A stretch of 64,000 nt of DNA from Hymenobacter jeongseonensis (GTDB lineage Bacteria > Bacteroidota > Bacteroidia > Cytophagales > Hymenobacteraceae). The stretch spans positions 1 to 64,000 of the forward strand of contig NZ_JADQDQ010000007.1 of NCBI RefSeq assembly GCF_015694725.1, read 5' to 3'. This document shows, in pieces, positions 54,661 through 63,279 of the stretch. Below the pieces are notes generated by a model that had not been told where the DNA came from, made no database searches, and saw only the letters and a list, made by a program, of their open reading frames with translations. Position numbers and translations under genes: made by a program. Positions within the stretch are counted from its first letter, which is position 1. Each line of letters begins with the position of its first letter.

Positions 54661-55893
54661 ATGAAACAACCTCTGATTTGCCTCCTTGCTGGTTCGCTGG
54701 CCTTTGGGGCGTGTTCTCGCAATGGAGATACTGCTGCGGTTTCTACAACGCCTGCTCCCTCCGGTTCGCCGGTGGAAACCAACGCCCCCAATGCCACTTA
54801 TCGGCCGGCCTTTACCGGCCAAACCCGCGTACCGAGCGTGACTACGGCGGCCAGCAGCTACCGGGCAACGGTGCTCACGTCTTCGCTGACCAACCCGTGG
54901 GGCATCACCCCACTGCCCGATGGGCGGCTGCTCATTACCGAAAAGGCCGGCCGGATGCGTTTGGTTACGGCAACTGGTACGGTCAGCGAGCCCATTACGG
55001 GCTTGCCGCCGGTCAATTCTTCCGGGCAAGGCGGGCTGTTGGGGCTTTGCATCGACCCGGATTTTGCCACCAATCGGATGGTGTACTGGTCGTTTTCAGA
55101 AGTTCGCCCGGGCGGTAATCTGACGGCCATTGCCAAGGGCCGACTGGCTACGGATGAGCGCACCATCGAGGGAGCCGCCGTCATTTACCGCGCGGAGCCC
55201 GCGTATGCCGGGGCCAATCATTACGGGGGCCGCGTGGTATTTGACCGCACGGGCCATCTGGTGGTGAGCACCGGCGAGCGGTCGGACCTCGCCACTCGGC
55301 CTCAGGCGCAATCGGTCACGTCGGCCCTGGGTAAGCTTATCCGCATCACGAAAGACGGGCAGCCGGCCCCTGGCAATCCGGTATTTGCGCAAGCGGGCGC
55401 CCGACCGGAATTGTACTCCATCGGCCACCGGAACCCGCAGGGCTTGGCCGTTCATCCGGTGACGGGCGACATTTGGCAAAGCGAGCACGGCCCGCGGGGT
55501 GGCGACGAACTCAACCGCCCCCAGGCGGGCGCCAACTACGGCTGGCCCATCATTACTTATGGTCTCGAATACAGTGGCCAGCCGGTGGGCGGTGCCATCC
55601 AGCAGGGCACGGGCCTGGAGCAGCCGGTGTACTATTGGGACCCGGTGGTGTCGCCGAGCGGCATGACGTTCTACGCGGGCAACCGCATTGCTGAATGGCA
55701 AAACAACCTGTTCATCGGCGCGCTCAGCGGGATGCACATCGTGCGCCTGGTTATTGAAAACAACCGCGTGGTGGGCGAAGAAAGGTTGCTGGCCAGCGAA
55801 GGACAACGCTTCCGGGACATCACCCAGGGAACGGACGGCGCCTTGTATGCCGTCACCGACCAGGGCCGCTTGTATCGAATAGCCCGCCCGTAA
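54661..55893 (+). CDS. PQQ-dependent aldose sugar dehydrogenase, lipoprotein
   Basis: 410 residues. Signal peptide with lipobox AFGAC. The beta-propeller of the YliI/soluble glucose-sorbosone dehydrogenase family is visible: LTNPWGITPLPDGRLLITEK, GLCIDPDFATN, IGHRNPQGLAVHPVTGDIWQ (catalytic His), and SEHGPRGGDELNRPQAGANYGW. It oxidises sugars or aldehydes in the periplasm if PQQ is available; no PQQ synthesis genes are in the window. It is 92 bp after the exported reductase. Confidence 0.93.
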   Translation: MKQPLICLLAGSLAFGACSRNGDTAAVSTTPAPSGSPVETNAPNATYRPAFTGQTRVPSVTTAASSYRATVLTSSLTNPWGITPLPDGRLLITEKAGRMRLVTATGTVSEPITGLPPVNSSGQGGLLGLCIDPDFATNRMVYWSFSEVRPGGNLTAIAKGRLATDERTIEGAAVIYRAEPAYAGANHYGGRVVFDRTGHLVVSTGERSDLATRPQAQSVTSALGKLIRITKDGQPAPGNPVFAQAGARPELYSIGHRNPQGLAVHPVTGDIWQSEHGPRGGDELNRPQAGANYGWPIITYGLEYSGQPVGGAIQQGTGLEQPVYYWDPVVSPSGMTFYAGNRIAEWQNNLFIGALSGMHIVRLVIENNRVVGEERLLASEGQRFRDITQGTDGALYAVTDQGRLYRIARP

Positions 55894-55974
55894 CGTTTTC
55901 TCATGGGCCGCTGCAAAATAAAAAGTCAGATGGATGCTGAGCCACAACGCCTAAAGCAGTTCCCAGCGGCACCG

Positions 55975-56595
55975 ATGCGCTGGCTCGCAGTGTGCTTGCT
56001 CCTGATTTCCGCCTGCTCCATTGCCCCGGCCGAGGATGTCCAGGCCACCCCGGCCCCCGGCATGGCTCCAAGCAAAGTATTGATTGTGTACTTGTCGCGC
56101 ACCAACAACACGAAGGCCGTTGCGGGCATGATTCACCAAGCGGTGGGCGGAACCTTGGTGGCACTGGAAGTAGAAAGCCCGTATCCGGCAAATTACCAGG
56201 CCACCGTTCAGCAGGTGGCTAGGGAAAACGAAACCGGTTTTTTGCCGCCCCTGCGTACCAAAATCGCAAACATGGAGCAGTACGACGTCGTGTTTGTGGG
56301 CTTTCCGACCTGGGGGATGCAGCTGCCACCGCCCATGAAGAGCTTTCTGAAGCAGTACAATCTGAGCGGGAAAACCATTGTGCCATTCAATACCAATGCA
56401 GGCTATGGGGTGGGCAGCAGCTTCGAAACCGTCAAGGCGCTGGCCCTCAATAGCTCGGTTGTGGAAGGCTTTTCAACCCGCGGCGGCATTGAAAGAGACG
56501 GGGTGCTTTACGTGATGGAGGGCAACAAGAAAAAGCAGGTGAAGGAGGCAGTGAACACCTGGCTGAAAAAAATCAATTTGCTATTCAGCAAATAG
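55975..56595 (+). CDS. Lipid-anchored flavodoxin-like protein
   Basis: 206 residues from the ATG at 55975 (MRWLAVCLLLISACS), which gives a lipobox LISAC; an ATG at 55930 is possible. The FMN phosphate loop is VLIVYLSRTNNTKAVA, followed by YDVVFVGFPTWGMQLPPP and VPFNTNAGYGVGSSF, the pattern of Flavodoxin_4-like proteins found beside AraC/aldo-keto reductase loci. It could be a periplasmic electron carrier. It is the last gene of the island unit, followed by a strong terminator. Confidence 0.88.
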   Translation: MRWLAVCLLLISACSIAPAEDVQATPAPGMAPSKVLIVYLSRTNNTKAVAGMIHQAVGGTLVALEVESPYPANYQATVQQVARENETGFLPPLRTKIANMEQYDVVFVGFPTWGMQLPPPMKSFLKQYNLSGKTIVPFNTNAGYGVGSSFETVKALALNSSVVEGFSTRGGIERDGVLYVMEGNKKKQVKEAVNTWLKKINLLFSK

Positions 56596-56645
56596 AAACG
56601 CATAGGCAGACACTTTCTCCTTTATATTCCTTACCGTAAAAAAGC

Positions 56646-56694
56646 AAACAGCCCCCGCTTCGTCTTTCTCAGACTACGAAGCGGGGGCTGTTTT
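56646..56694. terminator. Intrinsic terminator at the right end of the island genes
   Basis: AAACAGCCCCCGCTTCGT, an 11-12 base loop and ACGAAGCGGGGGCTGTTTT form a 16-bp stem with A and T tracts. It closes the unit that ends with the flavodoxin gene. Between 56695 and 56932 no gene is convincing. Confidence 0.9.
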
Positions 56695-56932
56695 GAGTTC
56701 GGCTTAACCCGGTCCGTTGGGTACAAGGCTTCGGTAGTGCCAGTGGGCTTAGGCGATGTCGCAGATGCTGCTGGTGGTGTTTTGGCACCAAAAGGTGTAG
56801 CCGTCGTGGGTGAGGAAGGCCAAACGAATGCACCTTTGGTCGTTCACAAAACCCAATGCAACAACCGCAATAACGGTCTTTGCTTTTCCTTTTTCAGAAT
56901 ACACAAAACACACCCAGCGGAAACGGGGACAT

Positions 56933-56991
56933 GCAATAAAAAACCCCTCGCTGCACAAGGCAGCGAGGGGTTTTCGTGAGGCGTATTGGGC
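56933..56991 (-). repeat. Right direct repeat: tRNA-Val terminator and 3' end (putative attR)
   Basis: Matches the left copy at 43822-43877. It contains the tRNA terminator (AAAACCCCTCGCTGC, loop ACAAG, GCAGCGAGGGGTTTT) and the last 14-15 nt of the tRNA-Val gene. On the minus strand it follows the tRNA directly and would terminate it. Confidence 0.65.
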
Positions 56992-57051
56992 TCGAACCAA
57001 CGACCTCCACCGTGTCAGGGTGGCGCTCTGAACCAACTGAGCTAACACCCC
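56977..57051 (-). tRNA. tRNA-Val (anticodon GAC)
   Basis: 75-nt cloverleaf on the minus strand. Acceptor GGGGTGT pairs with ACGCCTC; D arm GCTC...GAGC; anticodon stem CCACC/GGTGG around loop CTGACAC with anticodon GAC; T arm GTTGG TTCGAGC CCAAT. The discriminator is A and CCA is not encoded. A terminator follows immediately. Its 3' end is the probable island integration site. Confidence 0.95.
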
Positions 57052-57237
57052 AGGCCACTACTCCGTATGAGCGGAGCAGCGGCCCCAAAGGTAAGGCCCC
57101 GACGCACGGGCGCCAACCGTTTTTTTTGCCTTCGGCCGCCACAAGGCAACTTTCTAGCCCCGGTAAAGTATAGTGGCAAACGGGAATAGTAATCTTACCC
57201 CGGCCACCGGCCTCATTCTCCTCATCTTCTTTCACCC

Positions 57238-57927
57238 ATGAAAAAGACTCTTCTGTTTTTAGTATTCGCCGTAACCACCTCTACGGCAGCGTTTGCGCAG
57301 GCCCGTCCGGGCGGCGAGTTGTCTTCCAAAGATTACACGGGCGGCGGCACCACCGACTCGCGCAACACCGGCTTTGGCATTAAAGGCGGCTACAACCTGA
57401 GCAGCCTGCGCGGCGACGACGTGGCCGGCATCGACCGCAATTCGCGTAGCGACGTGCACGCCGGCCTTTACGGGCAGTTTGGCTTCAACGAGTTTGCTTC
57501 CGTGCAGGCCGAGTTGTTGTATTCGCGCCAAGGCTTTGAAGCCAACACCGGCGTGGGGACCAGCGCGGGCGCAAAGCAGAATTTTCGCATGGATTACATC
57601 TCGCTCCCCGTCATGTTCGTGGGCAACGTGACCGAAACCATCAGCTTCCATGTGGGCCCACAGGTGTCGCTGCTCACCAACATCCGGCAGGGCGACGACA
57701 ACCTGGACATCGCCGCAAACGGCTTCAATTCCCTCGATTTTGGGGGTGTCGGCGGACTCGAAGCCCGCTTGGGACCGGCCCGTTTGGGCGCGCGCTACAA
57801 CCTGAGCTTGGGCAAAGTATTTGAAGACGGCTCCAACTCATCCGGCACCATCAACCCGGCCTTTTCCAATAGCAAGATTTACAACAACTTGTTTCAGATT
57901 TACTTGGGTATCGGCTTTACCCAATAA
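57238..57927 (+). CDS. Outer-membrane beta-barrel protein (porin/OmpW-like family)
   Basis: 229 residues. Signal peptide (LFLVFAVTTSTAAFAQ), then a Gly/Ser-rich linker and barrel strands: GFGIKGGYNLSSLRGDD, VQAELLYSRQGFEAN, YISLPVMFVGNV and the final FQIYLGIGFTQ ending in an aromatic residue. This is the Bacteroidota PorT/OMP_b-brl_2-type repertoire, function unknown. It has its own terminator at 57956-57987. Outside the island. Confidence 0.88.
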   Translation: MKKTLLFLVFAVTTSTAAFAQARPGGELSSKDYTGGGTTDSRNTGFGIKGGYNLSSLRGDDVAGIDRNSRSDVHAGLYGQFGFNEFASVQAELLYSRQGFEANTGVGTSAGAKQNFRMDYISLPVMFVGNVTETISFHVGPQVSLLTNIRQGDDNLDIAANGFNSLDFGGVGGLEARLGPARLGARYNLSLGKVFEDGSNSSGTINPAFSNSKIYNNLFQIYLGIGFTQ

Positions 57928-57955
57928 GCACCCTTCCGCTCCATTTCCAGTTCTC

Positions 57956-57987
57956 AAAAAGGAAGCCCGCTGGGCTTCCTTTTTTTG
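57956..57987 (+). terminator. Intrinsic terminator after the barrel protein gene
   Basis: AAAAAGGAAGCCC, loop, GGGCTTCCTTTTTTT, 29 bp after the stop. The next gene must start downstream of this hairpin. Confidence 0.9.
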
Positions 57988-58014
57988 TTTCAAATGCCTC
58001 CCTTCTTCTTTTCC

Positions 58015-58503
58015 ATGCAACACGTTACCCTGCTTTATGAAGCCCGCGAATTGCTGTTGGCCCGCGGCATGGCCGTTCTGGCCACTTGGGCACTGCTCAA
58101 CGTGGTGGTGAGCGGCTACGGCGCCTGGCGCACGCCCCGCCACCTCGAATCGTTCCACTTCCATGGCATGAACCTGGGCTGGGGCCTTGTAAATGCTGGG
58201 TTGGCAGCCTGGAGCTTGCGGCACCTCAGCCCGCCCACCGGCCTGCGCCTAGCCAACCTGTTCCAGGGACAACTCCTGAATGAGAACCTGTTTCTGTTCA
58301 ACACCGGTCTGGACGTGGCCTACATCATGACTGGCTTCTACCTGCGGGCGTTGGCGGGACAGCCGGCGCGGCGGAGTCCAGCGCAGCTGGCCGGATTTGG
58401 CCGTTCGCTGTGGTGGCAGGGCGGTTTTCTGCTGGTGTTCGATGCCGTAATGTGGGCGCTGCTGCACAGGCAGGGCCAAGCCTGGCTGCCGCTATTGAAT
58501 TAG
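58015..58503 (+). CDS. DUF6992-like four-helix membrane protein
   Basis: 162 residues from the ATG at 58015; an ATG at 57994 lies too close to the terminator. About four hydrophobic segments: ARGMAVLATWALLNVVVSG, FHGMNLGWGLVNAGLAAWSL, LDVAYIMTGFYLRALA and GGFLLVFDAVMWALL. The order of segments with charged, Asn-containing turns (ENLFLFNTGLD) resembles the DUF6992 family of Bacteroidota. No function known. Confidence 0.75.
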   Translation: MQHVTLLYEARELLLARGMAVLATWALLNVVVSGYGAWRTPRHLESFHFHGMNLGWGLVNAGLAAWSLRHLSPPTGLRLANLFQGQLLNENLFLFNTGLDVAYIMTGFYLRALAGQPARRSPAQLAGFGRSLWWQGGFLLVFDAVMWALLHRQGQAWLPLLN

Positions 58504-58526
58504 GGATAGTGATGCGTGAGCTGCAA

Positions 58527-58539
58527 TCCCATTATGGGA
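58527..58539. promoter_or_regulatory. TCCCATTATGGGA palindrome, second copy
   Basis: The 13-mer TCCCATTATGGGA is identical to that at 31500-31512. Here it lies about 185 bp upstream of the alpha/beta hydrolase gene. A weak TGGCAC-type element lies closer to that gene (about 58678). The shared regulator, if any, is unknown. Confidence 0.4.
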
Positions 58540-58723
58540 CAAATTACCCATTTTGAGAACAGCTCAATTTTTTCAACCGGGAAATGGGTTCATAAGCCGG
58601 CGAAAACTCCTACTTCGGCTAATAAATCTGCAAGCGCGTCGTGAGCGAGCGAATTTTGAATATCACTTTTAACTGCTCCTGGCACATGGAAGTGTTTTCG
58701 CTTTGTCTCTGACAACCTTGCTT

Positions 58724-59902
58724 ATGCGCCAGTTCATCACCGTCCTCGTTTCCTGCTGCCTGCTGATTGCCGGCACCTTCCGTGCGCAAGCCGACGTGTT
58801 TGACCGTGTTGAAGCCGTGGCGGTTACCTCGCCCGCCGGGGGCGTTCGCCTCAACGGCACGCTGCGCCTGCCCAAAGGCAACGGCCCCTTCCCGGCCGTG
58901 GTGCTGCTGGCCGAGCGCGGCGCCGACAAAAGCGACCCCAATTCGGGCAGCAACCAGCTACTGGGCAGCCTGGCCGATTACCTGGTGAACCAAGGCGTGG
59001 CCGTGCTGCGCCTGCACGAGCGCGGCCAAGGTGGGTCGGGCGGCTCGGGTGCCACCACCACGCTCGCGGAGCGGTCGGCCGATGCCATTGCGGCCCTCAA
59101 CTTCCTGCGCACCCGGCCCCAGCTCGACGGTAGCCGCCTCGGCCTCATCGGGCACGGCGAAGGCGGAAACGTGGCGCTGCTGGCGGGCGCGCAGCCACTG
59201 GCGCCCAACTTTGTAGTAGCGCTGGCCGCCGCCGGTCTCCCCGGCCGGGAATTGCTCGCCAGCCAGCCCGTGATGTACGGCAAGGTGCTGGGCAACGACT
59301 CGACCGATGCGCAGCGCCAGCGCAAGTACCAGCACGAGCAAGCCGCCGCCTTGGTTGAAGCCGAGAAGCTGCGCGCCCACGGCTCCAATGCCGCGCAAGT
59401 GCAAACCTACCTCGACCAGCAGCACCTCCGCCAGAAGGCCGCCATGCGCCGCGACGCTGAGAGCAGCCTCAAGCACCAGCGGGCCATGCTCGAAATCGTG
59501 CGCCAAACCCCCGACAACAGCCAAGCTCAAGCCATTTTGAGCAACATGATGCGCCAGCGCTACCCCAACATTGCCCCGGCCGATGTGCAGGCCACCGTGC
59601 AAACGCTCACTACGCCCGCCTACCGCAACTTCTTGGCCTTCGACCCCCTGCCTTCGCTGGCTCAGGTGCAGTGCCCGGTGCTGCTGCTGCAAGGCGACGA
59701 GGATGCCGAAGTAAATGCCCCGGTGAACCTGGCCCTGCTGAAAAAAGGCCTGCGCAACAACCCCCGCGTGGCCGAGCTGCACTACCCCGGCCTAAACCAC
59801 GCCCTGCAAATCATCAGTGCCATTGCGGCCGGCATGTCGCCCCCGCCCATTTCCCTGGACGCCCCGGCCGACATCCGCGCCTTTGTCCTGGGCCAGAAAT
59901 AA
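58724..59902 (+). CDS. Exported alpha/beta hydrolase-like protein lacking the nucleophile Ser
   Basis: 392 residues. Signal peptide (FITVLVSCCLLIAGTFRAQA), then a hydrolase fold: VVLLAERGADKSDPNSG, VAVLRLHERGQGGSGG, and the nucleophile elbow as LIGHGEGGNVALL. Homologues have GHSEGG; here the Ser is Gly145. The later acid/base region (LLLQGDEDAEVNAP, YPGLNHALQ) is still recognisable. It may be a binding protein or use another residue. Ends with a strong terminator. Confidence 0.88.
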   Translation: MRQFITVLVSCCLLIAGTFRAQADVFDRVEAVAVTSPAGGVRLNGTLRLPKGNGPFPAVVLLAERGADKSDPNSGSNQLLGSLADYLVNQGVAVLRLHERGQGGSGGSGATTTLAERSADAIAALNFLRTRPQLDGSRLGLIGHGEGGNVALLAGAQPLAPNFVVALAAAGLPGRELLASQPVMYGKVLGNDSTDAQRQRKYQHEQAAALVEAEKLRAHGSNAAQVQTYLDQQHLRQKAAMRRDAESSLKHQRAMLEIVRQTPDNSQAQAILSNMMRQRYPNIAPADVQATVQTLTTPAYRNFLAFDPLPSLAQVQCPVLLLQGDEDAEVNAPVNLALLKKGLRNNPRVAELHYPGLNHALQIISAIAAGMSPPPISLDAPADIRAFVLGQK

Positions 59903-59915
59903 GCGTTTCTAGTCC

Positions 59916-59957
59916 AACAAAAAAGCCTTTCTCTGCACAGAGAAAGGCTTTTTTGTT
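59916..59957. terminator. Bidirectional intrinsic terminator
   Basis: AACAAAAAAGCCTTTCTCTG mirrored by CAGAGAAAGGCTTTTTTGTT, with a very short loop. It separates the plus-strand hydrolase from the minus-strand DJ-1/PfpI gene. Confidence 0.92.
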
Positions 59958-59988
59958 GCAAAGAGATTACTAGAGTGCAGGCTTACAC

Positions 59989-60567
59989 TTAGCTATTGCC
60001 GCCGTGCTGGGGCTCCAGCATTTCTTCCACAATCTTCTTGTTGAAGGCGGGAATGTCCTGCGGCTTGCGGCTGGTGATGAGGCCGTGGTCGCAGACTACC
60101 TCCGAGTCTTCCCAGTGGGCGCCGGCGTTGCGTAGGTCGGTTTGGAGGCTGGGCCAGCTGGTCACGCGCTTGCCGCGCACGGCATCGGCTTCAATCAGGG
60201 TCCAGGGGCCGTGGCAAATGGCGGCAATCACCTTGTTGGAGCGGGCAAACTCGCGGATGAAGGCCACCACGTCTTTGTCCATGCGCAGAATATCGGGGTT
60301 CATTTGGCCGCCGGGCAGCACCAGGGCGTCGTAGTCGGCGGGCTTGGCATCGCCGATGACTTTATCGACGTCCACCTTGCTGCCCCAGTCCTTGCTCGGC
60401 CCGTCCCAGCCCTTGATGGAGCCGCTCTTGAGGGAGATGACGTGGGTTTCGGCGCCTTCGCCTTCCAGGTATTTCTTGGGTTCGTCGAGTTCCGATTGCT
60501 CGAATCCGTCGGTGGCGATGATGGCAATTGTCTTGCCCTTGAGTTTGTCGCTGCTGAAAATACTCAT
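59989..60567 (-). CDS. DJ-1/PfpI-family protein (YhbO/YraA type)
   Basis: 192 residues. The nucleophile Cys is in VIAAICHGPWTLIEAD, the catalytic Glu is probably in IIATDGFEQSELDEP, and the LVLPGGQMNPDILR block is typical. Members act as glyoxalase III or protein deglycase/chaperone, so it may help against carbonyl stress. The ATG at 60567 (MSIFSSDKLKGKTIA). It is a single gene between two minus-strand and plus-strand neighbours. Confidence 0.94.
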   Translation of the reverse strand: MSIFSSDKLKGKTIAIIATDGFEQSELDEPKKYLEGEGAETHVISLKSGSIKGWDGPSKDWGSKVDVDKVIGDAKPADYDALVLPGGQMNPDILRMDKDVVAFIREFARSNKVIAAICHGPWTLIEADAVRGKRVTSWPSLQTDLRNAGAHWEDSEVVCDHGLITSRKPQDIPAFNKKIVEEMLEPQHGGNS

Positions 60568-60666
60568 TGGTAGCTGTGGTAAAAAGGAAAGGCCAGGAAT
60601 ATGCCCGGCCTTCTGTCTTTACGCCGCTGCCAGCCGTTGGTTCGGCTGTGGGGCGGGGCCGGCGGG

Positions 60667-62529
60667 TTAGTCGAACCAGTAAATGGTGAAGGTGGTGCCT
60701 TCGCCCACGGTGCTGGCCACGTCCAAGTGCCCGCCGCGGCTGGTCACGATGCGCTGCACCAAGTACATGCCCACCCCGGCGCCCGCAATATGTGGGTGCT
60801 GGCGCGTGAACGGCTGAAAAACCGCCGTTGAATTATCCGGCAGCACCATGCCCAGGCCGTTGTCCTCCACCCGCAGGACGGGACGGCCGGCCTCGGTGAG
60901 TTGGCTCTGCACCCGCACCAGCGGCGTCCGCTCGGCATCGGCAAACTTGAGGGCGTTGCTGAGCAGGTTGTGCAGAATGGAGCGCAGATTGGCCCGGCCG
61001 TAGGTCAGCGTCGGGACGGCTTCAAAGTCCAGTTCCACAGCAGCGCCGATGTCCTGCACCTGGGCGCGCAGGCCCAGCAGCACTTCTTCGGCTACGCTGC
61101 GCAAGTCCAGGGCCTCGGCCGGCGCCGTCAGGCCGCGCTGGTCCTGCACGGTGGCGGCCAGTTCCTGCAGCGTTGCGTCGAGCTGAGTGAGCGCCCCATC
61201 CACCATGCCCTGAATTTTGGCATCTTCCGGGTCGTGGAACGTGGCGGTGCGGCGCAGCTCGTCAAACAGGCCGCGCAGGTTGAGCAGCGGCTGCTTCAAG
61301 TCGTGCGAAGCCGTGTAGACGAACGTGTCGAGGTCGCGGTTGGTGCGGGCCAGTTCGTCGTATTGGGTTTGCAGCACTTCGCGCAGGCGGTGCTGGTCGT
61401 CCACGTCGGTGCAGGCGCCAAACCAGCGCGGGCCGCGCGTGTCGGTGAGTTGCCGCGCCCGAATGATGTGCCAGCGGTAGTGCCCGTCGTGGCGGCGCAT
61501 GCGGCACAGGCTTTCATAGGGCTCGCCCGTGGCGATGCTCTGCACCCAGCGCCGGGCCGCTCCGGCTTGCTCGCTGGGCTCGAGCAGGTTTATCCAGCCG
61601 GTGGGGCCCAATTCTTCCTGCGTGAGGCCGGTGTACTCGCCCGTGAATTGGTTGTAGTAATCAATAAAACCGTCCGACGTCGCCGTCCAGATGAGTTCGG
61701 GAATGCTGTCGGCCAGAAACCGGAGCTCGGCTTCGCCCTGGCGCAGGGCTTCGGACAGTTCGCGCTGGTCGTGGATTTCGGTGAGGGCGCCGTGCCAGAA
61801 CACCGGCTTGTCGGGGGCCAGAAACTCGGGCAGGGCGCGGCTCAGCAGCCAGCGGTACTGCCCGTCGTGCCGGCGCAGGCGGTACTCAAAGTTCCAGCCA
61901 ATGCCCGAGGCGCGGGCCGTATCGGCCTGGTACAGCACCCGCAGCCGGTCGTCCGGATGAATCAGCAGCGGCCAGATGGCGTTGAGGTCGGTGGTGGGCG
62001 GCTGGCCGGTGAAGTAGTACCATTGCGGACTTACGTACTCAAACTTGCCCTCCGCGTTTATCGTGAACGTGATTTGGGGCACCGTTTCCGTCAGCACCCG
62101 CAGGCGCGTGTCCAGCCGCCGGGTTTCGATGGACAGCTCGTGGGCGCGCTGCCGGGCTTCTTCCTGCACGGTCACGTCCACGGCAAACAGCAGCAAGCCG
62201 CTCACGGGCCCGCCGCCCTCGTGCACGGGCTCCAGGGCAATATCAAAATAGCGCAGCCGGGGCGGCTGCCCATCGGCCGCCGGCTGGGGGATGCAGTAGG
62301 ACTTGGCCACAAACGGCCGGTCGGACTGATACACCTGCTGCATGACTTCAAGCAAATCGGCGGGTACCAGCCCCGCGGGCTCGGCTATCGACTGCCCTTC
62401 GCGGACGCCGTCCCCGAGCACTGCTCGCATGGCCTCGTTCACGAAGCCAAACCGCAGCTCGGGGCCTTGCAGCGTGACGACGCCCGCCGGCATGTGGTGC
62501 AGGATGTCCCGCAGCTGTTCCTCACGCAT
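60667..62529 (-). CDS. Soluble PAS histidine kinase paired with the BLUF sensor
   Basis: 620 residues. Three PAS-like domains (about 8-120, 155-270, 275-395), for example GPELRFGFVNEAMRAV and DGFIDYYNQFTGEYTGL, then a coiled-coil, a HisKA domain with the phosphoacceptor in TASHDLKQPLLNLRGLFDEL, and an HATPase domain (HNLLSNALKFADAE, VEDNGLGMVLPD, GAGVGMYLVQRIV). No membrane segment. The start at 62529 (MREEQLRDIL) overlaps the last 8 bases of the BLUF gene (ATGCGTGA), so the two are translationally coupled. A light-controlled kinase is the likely purpose. Confidence 0.92.
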   Translation of the reverse strand: MREEQLRDILHHMPAGVVTLQGPELRFGFVNEAMRAVLGDGVREGQSIAEPAGLVPADLLEVMQQVYQSDRPFVAKSYCIPQPAADGQPPRLRYFDIALEPVHEGGGPVSGLLLFAVDVTVQEEARQRAHELSIETRRLDTRLRVLTETVPQITFTINAEGKFEYVSPQWYYFTGQPPTTDLNAIWPLLIHPDDRLRVLYQADTARASGIGWNFEYRLRRHDGQYRWLLSRALPEFLAPDKPVFWHGALTEIHDQRELSEALRQGEAELRFLADSIPELIWTATSDGFIDYYNQFTGEYTGLTQEELGPTGWINLLEPSEQAGAARRWVQSIATGEPYESLCRMRRHDGHYRWHIIRARQLTDTRGPRWFGACTDVDDQHRLREVLQTQYDELARTNRDLDTFVYTASHDLKQPLLNLRGLFDELRRTATFHDPEDAKIQGMVDGALTQLDATLQELAATVQDQRGLTAPAEALDLRSVAEEVLLGLRAQVQDIGAAVELDFEAVPTLTYGRANLRSILHNLLSNALKFADAERTPLVRVQSQLTEAGRPVLRVEDNGLGMVLPDNSTAVFQPFTRQHPHIAGAGVGMYLVQRIVTSRGGHLDVASTVGEGTTFTIYWFD

Positions 62530-62977
62530 GGACGGACTCGACGTGCTCGGCAGGCATGGTTTCGGGGCCAAACACGGCCAAGCGCACCAAGTCCACCAGC
62601 ATGGCATCGGCAATGGTGAGGGTGCTCGGCGGGGCCGTCAGTTTGTGAGGCAACAGAAAGCCTTCCAAAGCCTCGAAGCCGGTGGGCTCGAGCGGGTGAA
62701 AGGCCATGGACCACTCCGAAAAGCTGCGGGTGGCAATGCGCTTGTCCACCAGCTTTCGGACGTCGGAGTGGCGGCCGTCGCGCGAAATCTTATCAAACAA
62801 TGGCTCCAGAATTTCCGGCTCGCCCTCAATAAGCTGGGCAATATGGCCATGGCTGTAAAACAGCACGCCCGTCACATTGCGGCGGGCGTTATCGTCGCGG
62901 CACTGGCCCAGCAACGCCTGCAAGTCTTCGTCGGACAACGGACGGACGGCCCGGCTCATGTAAACGATGTGAATCAT
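62522..62977 (-). CDS. BLUF-domain blue-light sensor
   Basis: 151 residues. The BLUF core occupies about 1-95. The photochemical residues are present at the canonical spacing: Tyr6 (IHIVYMSRA), Asn30 (NARRNVTGVLF), Gln48 (IAQLIEGE), Trp89 and Met91 (FSEWSMAF). A C-terminal helix of about 50 residues follows (TIADAMLVDLVRLAVFG), often the output helix in short BLUF proteins. It binds FAD non-covalently and probably signals to the overlapping histidine kinase. The stop overlaps that kinase's ATG. Confidence 0.94.
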   Translation of the reverse strand: MIHIVYMSRAVRPLSDEDLQALLGQCRDDNARRNVTGVLFYSHGHIAQLIEGEPEILEPLFDKISRDGRHSDVRKLVDKRIATRSFSEWSMAFHPLEPTGFEALEGFLLPHKLTAPPSTLTIADAMLVDLVRLAVFGPETMPAEHVESVHA

Positions 62978-63279
62978 ATCAAAACAGCGGCCAGGCAGCA
63001 GGGCACTTCATTTTACGGTCTTTGGCGATAAGCAGTACCGCAATACGCAGTAACGAGTTGAAAGATATGTGCCGTATCGGAAACCTGAAAATGGCCGTTC
63101 CCAGTGTGCTCCGCTTCAGCCGCTTATTTCCTGCAGCAGGGCCAACGGCCTCCCAATTCGGATGGCTCTCAGTTCCCCTTGCTCCAGAAGGAGCGTTCGA
63201 GCCCGCAAGTTCCCCAGTGCGGATTTCCAGAACCGGCTGCCCGGCCCTGAATTTTATTTTTTCAATTATCTTCCAAGCC
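62978..63279. other. Intergenic region, no gene seen
   Basis: About 300 bp between the divergent BLUF and partial secreted-protein genes. It must contain both promoters. No inverted repeat or known RNA could be singled out. Confidence 0.4.

Noticed and set aside
56749..57048. 99-codon minus-strand frame ending near the island's right edge
   Set aside because: It starts inside the tRNA-Val gene and crosses its terminator. A part looks protein-like (VVALGFVNDQ) but cannot be tied to a family.
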